A DNA stretch of 64,000 bases, taken from positions 44,314-108,313 of the forward strand of contig SVBZ01000003.1 in NCBI GenBank assembly GCA_015058575.1. The letters run 5' to 3'. Positions 17,918-25,477 of this stretch are shown piece after piece. The stretch is from Pseudoselenomonas ruminantium (lineage in GTDB: Bacteria > Bacillota > Negativicutes > Selenomonadales > Selenomonadaceae). Below the pieces are notes generated by a model, which did no database searches, was not told the origin of the DNA, and saw only the letters and a list, made by a program, of their open reading frames with translations. How positions within the stretch are numbered: the first letter of the stretch is position 1; each line of letters begins with the position of its first letter. Position numbers and translations under genes: made by a program.

Positions 17918-19162
17918 TCAAGTCATTATACTACTCTCAATAAAATCCGCAATTCTCTCTGAAGCCTTTCCATCATTTATCATACCTAGATCTAAGCACA
18001 TTTTATCGATTTCATATTGATATTTTTGTTTTTCGAAACAATCAATAATATCATTCATCTCTCCATTATTAGTTGCAATGGCAAACGGAGGTTTAGCATC
18101 AACATTAGGAGCAATTTCACGATTTGTTGTTATTGTTTTATCCTCAGATATAACAAAATTCATTCCACCACGTTGATTAATATATTCGTCTAAATCATCC
18201 ATATACAAAAAAACAGGTAATTTCATCGCCCCCGCTTCAAAAGCAATACTTGAAAAATCTGTAATAACTACATCGCTAGCTGCCAACAGCTCATACATAT
18301 CATCATATTGGCTAACATCGATAATTTTTTCACTGTCTGCCCCATCCATATTCTTTTGCTGCAACGCTAATTGCGGATGAAGTCTCTGAAACATAATCCA
18401 TTCTCCGCCAAATTTTTCTTGCAATTTCCTTATTACATTCTCCTTATTTAAGGAAGCATCTTCAAGCAAAACCTGTCTTCTCGTTTTTTGTCCTATTTCT
18501 CGATATGTTGGGGCATAGAGAACAATATGCATAGTCTGTGGTAATTTAAACAGATCTCTTATGTATATCCTAGATCTCTGCCTGTCATTAACTAATATAT
18601 CTTCCCTAGCTTGACCATATTTTAGAAATTCTCCTTCATATACCATACCTTTTACAAATGCCTCTGTTGTCCAATCCGAACTGGATATCATATAATCAAT
18701 CATATCTGAATCATGCTTACTGACAAGATATGCTATTTTAGAAAAAGCTCTTCCACGCCACATGCCAATAGCTTTAAAACCTACATTTCCATGCCATGTA
18801 TTAATATAAACCTGATCTGCACGTTTACGGACTTCCAACGGCTTACGATAGTTATCGATCCACAATTTTGATGTTGAAAGATAAAACGCTCTATTCAACA
18901 ACGTATTTTTCTTCTTTTTTATATAAGAGGGGAATTTTTTCCTTTCATCATTAACCAACCAAACATATTCATAACCACATTCTCTACGCTGTAACTCCTC
19001 GATTATATATTTTGGATTACAGCAAAACCCGCCTTTACCTTCAAATGTAACAATACATATTCTATTCTCACGAATTGAATATACTCTAAATATATAAAAC
19101 AAGATACTTTCTACGACACTTTTTATTTTTCGGTATTTAATATAGATATTTTCTGATATCAC
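17918..19162 (-). CDS. TagF/TarL-like CDP-alditol phosphotransferase
   Basis: 414 residues from GTG 19162, placed by GGAG six bases upstream. The CDP-glycerol glycerophosphotransferase family pattern is clear: CIVTFEGKGGFCCNPKYI, NTWHGNVGFKAIGM, VLYAPTYRE, FQRLHPQLAL, and the donor-site SDVVITDFSSIAFEAG. These enzymes transfer glycerol- or ribitol-phosphate from CDP-alditol onto a glycan or polymer at the inner membrane. With the cytidylyltransferase and SDR genes downstream it forms a compact CDP-alditol unit. The first 150 residues are paralogous to the broken gene at 19587-20063. Confidence 0.8.
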   Translation of the reverse strand: MISENIYIKYRKIKSVVESILFYIFRVYSIRENRICIVTFEGKGGFCCNPKYIIEELQRRECGYEYVWLVNDERKKFPSYIKKKKNTLLNRAFYLSTSKLWIDNYRKPLEVRKRADQVYINTWHGNVGFKAIGMWRGRAFSKIAYLVSKHDSDMIDYMISSSDWTTEAFVKGMVYEGEFLKYGQAREDILVNDRQRSRIYIRDLFKLPQTMHIVLYAPTYREIGQKTRRQVLLEDASLNKENVIRKLQEKFGGEWIMFQRLHPQLALQQKNMDGADSEKIIDVSQYDDMYELLAASDVVITDFSSIAFEAGAMKLPVFLYMDDLDEYINQRGGMNFVISEDKTITTNREIAPNVDAKPPFAIATNNGEMNDIIDCFEKQKYQYEIDKMCLDLGMINDGKASERIADFIESSIMT

Positions 19163-19165
19163 ATC

Positions 19166-19396
19166 TTACTCCATTCTAGTGCAGTATCTTAGTTCATTAA
19201 CTGCTATTAATTCTTCTATTATCCCCAAATATTCGAAGTATTCATTACCTATTTTTAAGTAAACTCCCGACTTTATATTTGTAGCAATTATATAATATAT
19301 ATTTTTATTAGCGTCTAAAGCATGATAAATAGGACTGTTATTGAACCATCTTTTACATTCTTCTAAGTTAGCAATTATTCCGCTATTATTTACCAA
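19166..19396 (-). CDS. Short hypothetical protein, possibly a gene remnant
   Basis: 76 residues from TTG 19396. The frame stays open further upstream to a TAG near 19440 without a good start, so this may be the tail of a larger lost gene. The composition is protein-like (WFNNSPIYHALDANKNIYYI) but I recognise no family. It stops three bases before the start of the TagF-like gene and contains that gene's ribosome-binding site. Very AT-rich. Confidence 0.35.
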   Translation of the reverse strand: MVNNSGIIANLEECKRWFNNSPIYHALDANKNIYYIIATNIKSGVYLKIGNEYFEYLGIIEELIAVNELRYCTRME

Positions 19397-19586
19397 TTTT
19401 ATAATGCACTCTCTTGCATTTCTACTATCATCATATATTAACTAATTTGCTACTAAAATTATTAACACACCATACCAAATATTTGCATTCATCCATAATA
19501 TATACTCCCATCACTTTGTAGTACATATCCTCTTCTCATGATAAAACATCCCGTGCGCAACATGCTCCTCTAGCCACACTGAGATG

Positions 19587-20063
19587 TTAACAAATCATGC
19601 GTGAATCATGTTCCGTTACCATTCGGACAATCTTCGAAAACGATGCCCCGCGCTGGAGGCCGATTGGCTTCGTTGCAATACTTGCATGCCATGTCTGCAG
19701 ATAGAACTGCCCTGGCCGTTTCCGGCATTCAAGCTGTTTGCGGCTGTTGTCTACCCATACTGCCGCTGTAGAAAGCTCATAAGCACGATTCTTGAGTGTG
19801 TTCTTTACCTTGCGAATGCCGGCTGGAAACTCCTTGCTCATATCATCGACGAGCCAGACAAGGTCTAAATCCTGCCGGCGGCGCAACAGTTCCAAGGCAA
19901 TGTATTTGGGATTGCAGGAAAAGCCGGTCGTTCCTTCAATGGTGGTAAAAACTATCTTCTTGGGATTGATTGGATACTTGCGGCAATAGTAAAATTCCCG
20001 CGCCTGCTTCCTTCCCTGGCGCAATCGGCGGCGTATATATCTGTCCTCTTTCGATAGCTTCAA
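19587..20063 (-). pseudogene. Truncated TagF-like gene, N-terminal third only
   Basis: 158 codons from TTG 20063. KKIVFTTIEGTTGFSCNPKY, DLVWLVDDMSKEFP, NRAYELSTAAVWVDNSRK and YLQTWHASIATKPIG align with the start of the complete gene at 17918-19162. It then ends at a TGA after HDSRMIC, missing the catalytic C-terminal domain. GC is visibly higher than in the AT-rich genes next to it, resembling the 27-64 kb region. It probably marks the edge where the AT-rich segment replaced native sequence. Confidence 0.75.
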
Positions 20064-20224
20064 AATCCTTCGTCCTCTCTTCCTACAATATAATAAACAT
20101 ATTCGACTTACAGCCCGTTTCTCCTTCTTTTACAAAGGCTGAATACAAAAAGACCGCCTATATGACGGTCAAATATAATCCTTATCCTGTTTTTTTCTAT
20201 TTCTGTATGGTGTTGTTCTAAATG

Positions 20225-20253
20225 TTGACAATACTTCGTATTAGAAGTATCAT
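20225..20253 (+). promoter_or_regulatory. Promoter of the first AAA ATPase gene with inverted repeats
   Basis: TTGACA at 20225-20230, a 17-base spacer, then TATCAT at 20248-20253. ATACTTC (20231-20237) and GAAGTAT (20244-20250) form an inverted repeat inside the spacer. A second imperfect one (TAATCTACT with AGTAGATTA, about 20258-20286) follows. These could bind a repressor. The gene's AGGAGG lies just before ATG 20319. Confidence 0.5.
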
Positions 20254-20318
20254 TATATAATCTACTTACTTATAAGCTAGTAGATTATGATATACTTTCA
20301 TTACACTAGGAGGTTGCT

Positions 20319-21728
20319 ATGTTCTACTGCAGAGATGAAGAATTACGCAAACTTAGCAAACGTTATGAGGAAAATGATTTTGAGTGCGTCATCATCTACG
20401 GGCGCAGGCGTGTTGGTAAAACCGCCTTAATCAACGAATTTTGTAGGGATAAGCCTACCATCTACTTTTCAGCCTTGAAAGCTACTACAGACAAAAACTT
20501 AACTGCACTTTCAAAAGCTATCCACTTATTAAAGGAACCTGATGCCACCGTATTTCCAGAATACAAAAACTACAGCGATGCATTAGCAGAAATAAGCAGG
20601 CTAGCACAAGAACAGCGCATAATTTTTGTTATTGACGAATATCCCTATCTGGCTAAAGCTGAAGATTCAATCTCTTCTCTTTTGCAGCACACCATCGATC
20701 ATATATGGAAAAATACTAAGTTGTACCTCATATTGTGCGGTTCTTCTATGAGCTTTATGGAAAAGCAAGTTTTAGGTGATGAAAGCCCTCTCTACGGACG
20801 CCGAACAGCGCAGTTCAAATTGGAGCCGTTGACGTATCGAGAAACAGCACTATTTTCCCCCAATCTATCTGCAGAACAAAATGCCCTTATCTATGGCATC
20901 ACAGGAGGGGTTCCACATTATATACGAAAACTCAATGTAAAAAGTGATGTAAACGAGGCACTTCTTGAAAATTTATTCGATCGTTCCAGTTATCTCTACG
21001 AAGAACCAGAAAATCTCTTGAAACAGGAACTTAGAGAGCCCTCTCAATACAGCGATATTCTCTCAGCGATTGCAGAGGGTGCATCCAAACTGTCTGAGAT
21101 TTCTGCGAAGTGTAAATTAGAAACAGGCTCCTGTTCAAAATACCTAAAAACGCTTCAGGAACTTGGTATCGTCAAACGCGAACGTCCGTTGGTCAATGGC
21201 AATTCCAAACAAACTATCTACTCTATTGACGATAACTTCTTTCGTTTTTGGTATCGCTTTGTCCCCAATAACACAGCACTTATTGCATCCGGACGCATTG
21301 TACGCGTATACGAAAAAATAATACAACCATATCTCTCTGATTTTATGGGGTTCATCTTTGAACGTATGTGTCATGATTATTTGCTGTACTACGCCCAAGG
21401 GCTTCCCTTCGAAATTCTATCTCTAGGTAAATGGTGGGGCAATAATCCTGTCGAGCGTAAAGAAATAGAAATCGATATTGTAGGCGAAACCATCGATATA
21501 AAAACAGGCGAAAAAGCCTACGTCGTTTGTTCTTGCAAATACAGGAACAAACAGATTGGTCGAGATGAACTTGAACTTCTGCGACAATATGCTTCAGTTT
21601 TTTCTAAGGGCAAGAAATGCCACTATATAATCTTTTCCAAAGATGGTTTTACACAAGGATTATACCAAAGTGCCGAAGCTGGTGAAGTAATTCTATACAG
21701 CCTGGATGATATCTACAGTTCAATATGA
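20319..21728 (+). CDS. AAA ATPase with C-terminal DUF234-like nuclease-fold domain
   Basis: 469 residues. The Walker A motif is IYGRRRVGKTALI at about residues 28-40, followed by Walker B IIFVIDEYPYL and sensor CGSSMSFM. A winged-helix region comes next (KLETGSCSKYLKTLQELGIV). The C-terminal domain EIDIVGE...VVCSCKYRNKQIG resembles the DUF234 / restriction-like fold. These 'archaeal ATPase family' proteins are common in bacteria, often in multiple copies near mobile DNA; their function is not settled (defence or regulation have been proposed). A full-length paralogue follows at 23178. Confidence 0.75.
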   Translation: MFYCRDEELRKLSKRYEENDFECVIIYGRRRVGKTALINEFCRDKPTIYFSALKATTDKNLTALSKAIHLLKEPDATVFPEYKNYSDALAEISRLAQEQRIIFVIDEYPYLAKAEDSISSLLQHTIDHIWKNTKLYLILCGSSMSFMEKQVLGDESPLYGRRTAQFKLEPLTYRETALFSPNLSAEQNALIYGITGGVPHYIRKLNVKSDVNEALLENLFDRSSYLYEEPENLLKQELREPSQYSDILSAIAEGASKLSEISAKCKLETGSCSKYLKTLQELGIVKRERPLVNGNSKQTIYSIDDNFFRFWYRFVPNNTALIASGRIVRVYEKIIQPYLSDFMGFIFERMCHDYLLYYAQGLPFEILSLGKWWGNNPVERKEIEIDIVGETIDIKTGEKAYVVCSCKYRNKQIGRDELELLRQYASVFSKGKKCHYIIFSKDGFTQGLYQSAEAGEVILYSLDDIYSSI

Positions 21729-21827
21729 TACGCAAGCTGATGGCAACACAACATCTAAGCACCCAAGAACCATGGACCTCCTTAACATTCCTACCGAACT
21801 GCGCGAAAAGCTCCTCTCAAAACTCTA
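21727..21827 (+). pseudogene. Second copy of an Rpn-family C-terminal tail, degraded
   Basis: The DNA closely repeats 22686-22785, the tail of the Rpn-type fragment: TTAACATTCCTACCGAACTG, then AAAAGCTCCTCTCAAAACTC and TAATAA. It is out of frame near 21770 and carries only the end of the gene. It looks like leftover sequence from a duplicated or recombined Rpn/transposase-like gene. Confidence 0.6.
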
Positions 21828-21830
21828 ATA

Positions 21831-22265
21831 AGATTGGGATCAGCAAAAACTCATCGAGAATCAGCATTTTGATTTTCTGATACTTTTTCATAAGATCCAG
21901 TTGAGCTGTTTTGGCTTCAGCTTCTGCATATTCTGCGTAGAAATCCGGCAGGCGCAAATAGAGAACCTTATAGCCCCTCGACATGCATTGATTCCAGGCG
22001 CATTGGCTAGGAACGTCTTGCCGCTGCCAATCGGTCCCAGAAACATAACATTCCGCTTTTTGTCAATGCAAGCATTGGTACGGAGCATCTGGATGAGGTC
22101 TCGATTTAAGCGACGATCCGGCCAGTATAGAATATCTTCCATGTCAGCTGTGTTGCTGGGAAATTTCGCACTAGTGATGAGCTTTTTCAGCTTGGTATTC
22201 AGGCGAACGTCGGATTCGCGGTCAACAATGAGTGAAAAGCGATGAAGAATCTCTTTTTCCTTGGA
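21831..22265 (-). pseudogene. IstB-like ATPase of an IS21-type element, frameshifted
   Basis: The frame from ATG 22265 gives MSKEKEILHRFSLI, then NVMFLGPIGSGKTFLANA (Walker A of IstB). After about 21975 the reading frame shifts; the other frame continues as YLRLPDFYAEYAEAEAKTAQ, then MLILDEFLL (Walker B) up to about 21831, where the gene is cut. No IstA partner is nearby. A fragment of an IS21-family helper gene. Confidence 0.7.
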
Positions 22266-22349
22266 CATGAAAAACCACACTCCTACTACCTATGTATAAA
22301 CAGCTTATGTATACTTTCTATTATATGGAATTTATGTTCTTTAAGTGAT

Positions 22350-22784
22350 ATAATATTCATTACCGAACATGATGTTTTAAAAGGCAGTAAACCAATCTAC
22401 CATATTCACCGAACTATTCACGAAATGGAAAATTCTATATTCCATGACGGTGCAGATATCATCTATGTGAATGCCGCATGTCAATCTACCGATGATCCAC
22501 TTGGCCGATTGATGCATGACTTTCACTGTACCGATGCCGATGATATGTACTATCCCGAACTAGCGGAACGAGTCCGTTTTTACAAAACTAACGATAAAGG
22601 GGTGACTAAGATGTGCGAAATCATGAATGAAGTATTAAATGAGGGCCGTGCAGAGGGCCTCACTGAAGGATTACTGACAGCAATCCGCAATCTGATGGCA
22701 GCACAACATCTAAGCGCCCAAGACGCCATGAACATCCTTAACATTCCTACCGAACTGCGCAAAAAGCTCCTCTCAAAACTCTAA
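22350..22784 (+). pseudogene. Rpn family (PD-(D/E)XK) protein, C-terminal fragment
   Basis: The open frame encodes EHDVLKGSKPIYHIHRTIHE, DGADIIYVNAACQSTDDPLG, LMHDFHCTDADDMYYPELAE and a charged tail ending in ELRKKLLSKL. This is the middle and end of the recombination-promoting nuclease / 'transposase-like' Rpn family, whose N-terminal half with the first catalytic residues is absent. A downstream ATG at 22423 could still give a short product. The tail is duplicated at 21727-21827. Confidence 0.6.
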
Positions 22785-22790
22785 TAAATT

Positions 22791-22904
22791 GTAAGTGCTA
22801 AACCATCCGGTGTTTCTAGTAAACAAAGATGAGCCTGGCCATGTATACCATGGTCAGGCTCGTTTTCGCTATTTATTGATAGCACCGGATGTTTTAGCAC
22901 TTAC
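22791..22904. repeat. 114-base hairpin element (MITE-like)
   Basis: Outer arms of 22 bases (22791-22812 and 22883-22904) pair with one mismatch: GTAAGTGCTAAACCATCCGG against its inverse. Inside is a second near-perfect hairpin, GAGCCTGGCCATG (22831-22843) with CATGGTCAGGCTC (22849-22861), followed by GTTTT. The inner part could terminate the Rpn gene. The whole has the form of a small inverted-repeat element. Confidence 0.65.
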
Positions 22905-23100
22905 TTCGATTTTTGACGTGGAAATTTTACAATCCCAGCAGATACATCCATGCGGCCTCATTTATAGGGCAGATTTTTTCGCAGGTATCGATAACCACCC
23001 CTAGTTGGATGTATTATTTGTATTTTTGCAAGATCGAGAAGTTTTTGGTAGGTCGGCTGGAGGCGATGCCTTTTGGGATTTCGATAGGATAAATATAAGT

Positions 23101-23140
23101 ACTGCAAAATATTATATTTGAAAGTATAATATTTTGCAGT
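23101..23140. promoter_or_regulatory. Perfect 16-base inverted repeat upstream of second ATPase
   Basis: ACTGCAAAATATTATA (23101-23116) and TATAATATTTTGCAGT (23125-23140) are exact inverses around an eight-base loop. The right arm contains TATAAT and is followed by another AGTATAATATTT, so the repeat probably overlaps the promoter of the gene starting at 23178 (AGGAGGG upstream). A dimeric repressor site or an mRNA hairpin are both possible. The preceding 22905-23100 shows nothing else. Confidence 0.5.
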
Positions 23141-23177
23141 ATAATATTTATAGTAATATTATTAGGAGGGAATTGCC

Positions 23178-24563
23178 ATGCGTTTTATTGATCGAATTAA
23201 CGAAATGGCCACTTTAGAAAAGGAATATAAGCGTGACAATGCTTCAATGGTTGTCATTTTCGGGCGCCGTCGTGTTGGCAAGACAGAGCTAATTCGTCAC
23301 TTCATCAAAAATAAGCCATCACTTTATTTTCTAGCTACAGAAGAAGCTGAAACCATGAATCGTATGGCTTTTCAAGAACAAGTAGCAGACTTTCTGAACA
23401 GTGACTTGCTTCGTGGAAGCTCCATTGACCGCTGGGAACTGCTTTTTCAGCAACTGGTATCGGCAACCACCGACCAACGTCTTGTCATCGTTATAGATGA
23501 ATTCCAGTATATCGGCAAAAGCAATCCTGCCTTCCTCTCCGTTTTTCAGCGCATCTGGGATACCATTCTCTGCAAAGCCAATGTAATGGTCATTCTTTGC
23601 GGCTCATTAGTATCTATGATGATGTCCCAGACTCTCAACTACGACTCTCCCCTTTATGGCCGCCGTACTGCACAAATAAAACTTCGTCCCATAAAGTTCA
23701 ATCACTATCATGAGTTTTTTGATGATGCCCCTTCCGAAAAGGAACTAATTCAACGCTACAGTATCACCGGGGGCGTACCGAAGTATGTAGAGATGTTCCA
23801 GCAATCACAAGATTTGCGCAAGGCAATCCGTGACAGCCTACTGAATCCATCCAGCTACCTTTTTGACGAGCCAAATTTCCTGCTCCAAAAGGAAGTTACC
23901 GACATTGGCAGCTACTTCTCCATTTTGCGTATCATAGCTGCCGGTAACCACAAACCATCCAAAATATCCACCCTGATACAGCAAAAACAAACCAACCTGC
24001 CCCGTTACTTCAATGTGCTGATTGAGCTTGACCTACTGGAACGTGAAGTGCCCGTAACAGAAATGAATCCTGGCAAAAGCAAGAAAGGTCTCTATCAGAT
24101 AAAGGATAACTTCATCAGATTCTGGTTCCAGTTTGTCTACCCCAACCGCAGCTACATAGAAATGGGGCATACAGATGTGGTTATGAACCGCTTGGAAAAG
24201 AACTTCATCGACAGCCAAGTCAGCTTCGTCTATGAAGATATTTGCAGAGAAAAACTATGGGAACTATCAGCCACAGGTAAGCTCCCCGGCCTGCTGGAAA
24301 AAGTTGGCCGCTGGTGGGATAGTTCCCATGAGATAGATGTGGTAGGCCTCTCCGAAGCAGATAATCTTCTCGTGCTGGGCGAATGCAAATACTGGACTGG
24401 CCCTATAGGCCTGAATATCCTTTCCCAGCTGGAACAGAAAGCCGCTTTTGTAGACTGGCACAGGGAGAAGCGAAAAATCATCTATATACTGTTCAGTATC
24501 AACGGTTTTAGTGATGAGCTAAAAAACGTTGCAGCTACACGGGAAGACTTGATTCTTTTATAA
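23178..24563 (+). CDS. AAA ATPase with C-terminal DUF234-like domain
   Basis: 461 residues, a paralogue of the gene at 20319. Walker A IFGRRRVGKTELI at residues about 28-40, Walker B LVIVIDEFQYIGK, and CGSLVSMMMSQ are present. The winged-helix segment (TNLPRYFNVLIELDLLERE) and the C-terminal domain EIDVVGLSE...LGECKYWTG, which carries an E-x-K-type nuclease-like signature, follow. It is uncoupled from the glycan genes. The presence of two full copies plus a third related ATPase on the other strand suggests this is a hotspot for such genes. Confidence 0.75.
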   Translation: MRFIDRINEMATLEKEYKRDNASMVVIFGRRRVGKTELIRHFIKNKPSLYFLATEEAETMNRMAFQEQVADFLNSDLLRGSSIDRWELLFQQLVSATTDQRLVIVIDEFQYIGKSNPAFLSVFQRIWDTILCKANVMVILCGSLVSMMMSQTLNYDSPLYGRRTAQIKLRPIKFNHYHEFFDDAPSEKELIQRYSITGGVPKYVEMFQQSQDLRKAIRDSLLNPSSYLFDEPNFLLQKEVTDIGSYFSILRIIAAGNHKPSKISTLIQQKQTNLPRYFNVLIELDLLEREVPVTEMNPGKSKKGLYQIKDNFIRFWFQFVYPNRSYIEMGHTDVVMNRLEKNFIDSQVSFVYEDICREKLWELSATGKLPGLLEKVGRWWDSSHEIDVVGLSEADNLLVLGECKYWTGPIGLNILSQLEQKAAFVDWHREKRKIIYILFSINGFSDELKNVAATREDLILL

Positions 24564-24599
24564 TAGCATAACCAGTCTCGTGGCCTCCATGACCAACGG

Positions 24600-24819
24600 C
24601 GAAGTAAATTTCGTTGCAAAAAATGATCGTGGTCTCATCTATTATCAAGTTTCTGAATCGACACTTCAACCAGAAACCATGGAACGAGAACTAAAACCGC
24701 TGCAACGAATCAAGGACAACTATCCGAAATACTTGCTTACCCTTGACGAAGTCGGAGCCACAGCAGATTATGATGGCATACGTAAGGAAAATGTATTGAA
24801 ATGGTTATTGGATAAATAA
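24600..24819 (+). pseudogene. Tail of a DUF4143-type ATPase
   Basis: About 70 codons encode GEVNFVAKNDRGLIYYQVSE, then LKPLQRIKDNYPKYLLTLDE and ENVLKWLLDK. This matches the usual C-terminus of the AAA/DUF4143 ATPase family (nuclease-like tail plus a final short helix). The ATPase domain is absent. It ends just before a hairpin repeat. Confidence 0.6.
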
Positions 24820-24842
24820 AAACAGTTGACTTTTTACAATAT

Positions 24843-24904
24843 GATATAGGTACTCAAAAACCCCTTGGCAAAATTTACCAAGGGGGTTTTTGAGTACCTA
24901 TATC
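24843..24904. repeat. 62-base near-perfect palindrome, bidirectional terminator
   Basis: GATATAGGTACTCAAAAACC at the left is mirrored by the right arm ending CTATATC, around CAAAATTT. The stem includes CCCCTTGG/CCAAGGGGG and T-runs on both strands. It sits between a plus-strand fragment ending at 24819 and the minus-strand toxin gene ending at 24911, so it can end transcription from both sides. A relative with the same core lies at 26949-27008. Confidence 0.7.
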
Positions 24905-24910
24905 GAGAAT

Positions 24911-25180
24911 TTATTTCTGATAGATTTCCCGTCTATATCCAACTGTCAAAGCTAGAATCACAAGTTTTTCATCCTGAATATCACAAATTATACGGTAATC
25001 CCCTATCCTATAGCGCCATAAACCACTTAAATCTGCGGACAGTTCTTTACCATGCGCACGAGGATTTTCACAGGCTACCAAATTATTTTCAATCCATGCC
25101 TTTAGGATGCGTTGCGTATATTTATCCAGCTTCTTAAATTCCTTATCAAAGCGAGCGGTCGTTGCTACCTGATAAGTCAT
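24911..25180 (-). CDS. RelE/ParE-superfamily toxin
   Basis: 89 residues from ATG 25180, which overlaps the antitoxin stop by ATGA. TTARFDKEFKKLDKYTQRIL, then LSGLWRYRIGDYRIICDIQD and LTVGYRREIY fit the RelE fold of ribosome-dependent mRNA interferases, including the conserved basic R-x-GDYR segment and a C-terminal Y-R/Y. The toxin is second in the operon, translationally coupled to the antitoxin. Ends against the palindromic terminator. Confidence 0.85.
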   Translation of the reverse strand: MTYQVATTARFDKEFKKLDKYTQRILKAWIENNLVACENPRAHGKELSADLSGLWRYRIGDYRIICDIQDEKLVILALTVGYRREIYQK

Positions 25181-25398
25181 ACATCCAATTCCTTCCACAA
25201 ATCTCCGATAGGACGACTCTTACAGCCATCTGACACATATTCATCATAGGCTTCCTTGGCTACTGTTACATCATACTCATCCTGGATCTTCTCAAACAAC
25301 GCTCGCTTGAATGCCTCTCCCAAAGAAACTGCCTGTAATTTTGCATAGCTTTCCGCCAGCATACGTTCCTCATCTGTCAGTCTAATTGAAAACGCCAT
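25177..25398 (-). CDS. RelB/DUF6290-like antitoxin
   Basis: 73 residues. MAFSIRLTDEERMLAESYAK has the ribbon-helix-helix start that binds DNA, followed by a charged helix and a C-terminal tail IGDLWKELDV that would wrap the toxin. It lies directly behind a consensus-like promoter whose -10 box overlaps a 15-base palindrome. Autoregulation by the antitoxin or the complex is therefore expected. Confidence 0.8.
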   Translation of the reverse strand: MAFSIRLTDEERMLAESYAKLQAVSLGEAFKRALFEKIQDEYDVTVAKEAYDEYVSDGCKSRPIGDLWKELDV

Positions 25399-25413
25399 AA
25401 TACTCGCCCCCTT

Positions 25414-25448
25414 TAGTACATTGTACTATGTAAAAAGAAGAACGTCAA
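25414..25448 (-). promoter_or_regulatory. Toxin-antitoxin promoter and operator
   Basis: On the minus strand TTGACG (25443-25448) and TACAAT (25420-25425) are separated by 17 bases. The -10 box sits inside the perfect palindrome TAGTACATTGTACTA (25414-25428), a natural binding site for the ribbon-helix-helix antitoxin. About 22 bases separate the -10 box from the antitoxin ATG. Confidence 0.75.
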
Positions 25449-25477
25449 TATTTATTCCGCGCCTGTTTCCTTCCCTA

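Noticed and set aside
22795..23004. 69-codon plus-strand open frame
   Set aside because: Covers the 114-base hairpin repeat and has no ribosome-binding site or protein-like pattern.
24865..25137. 90-codon plus-strand open frame
   Set aside because: Antisense to the well-supported RelE-type toxin gene.
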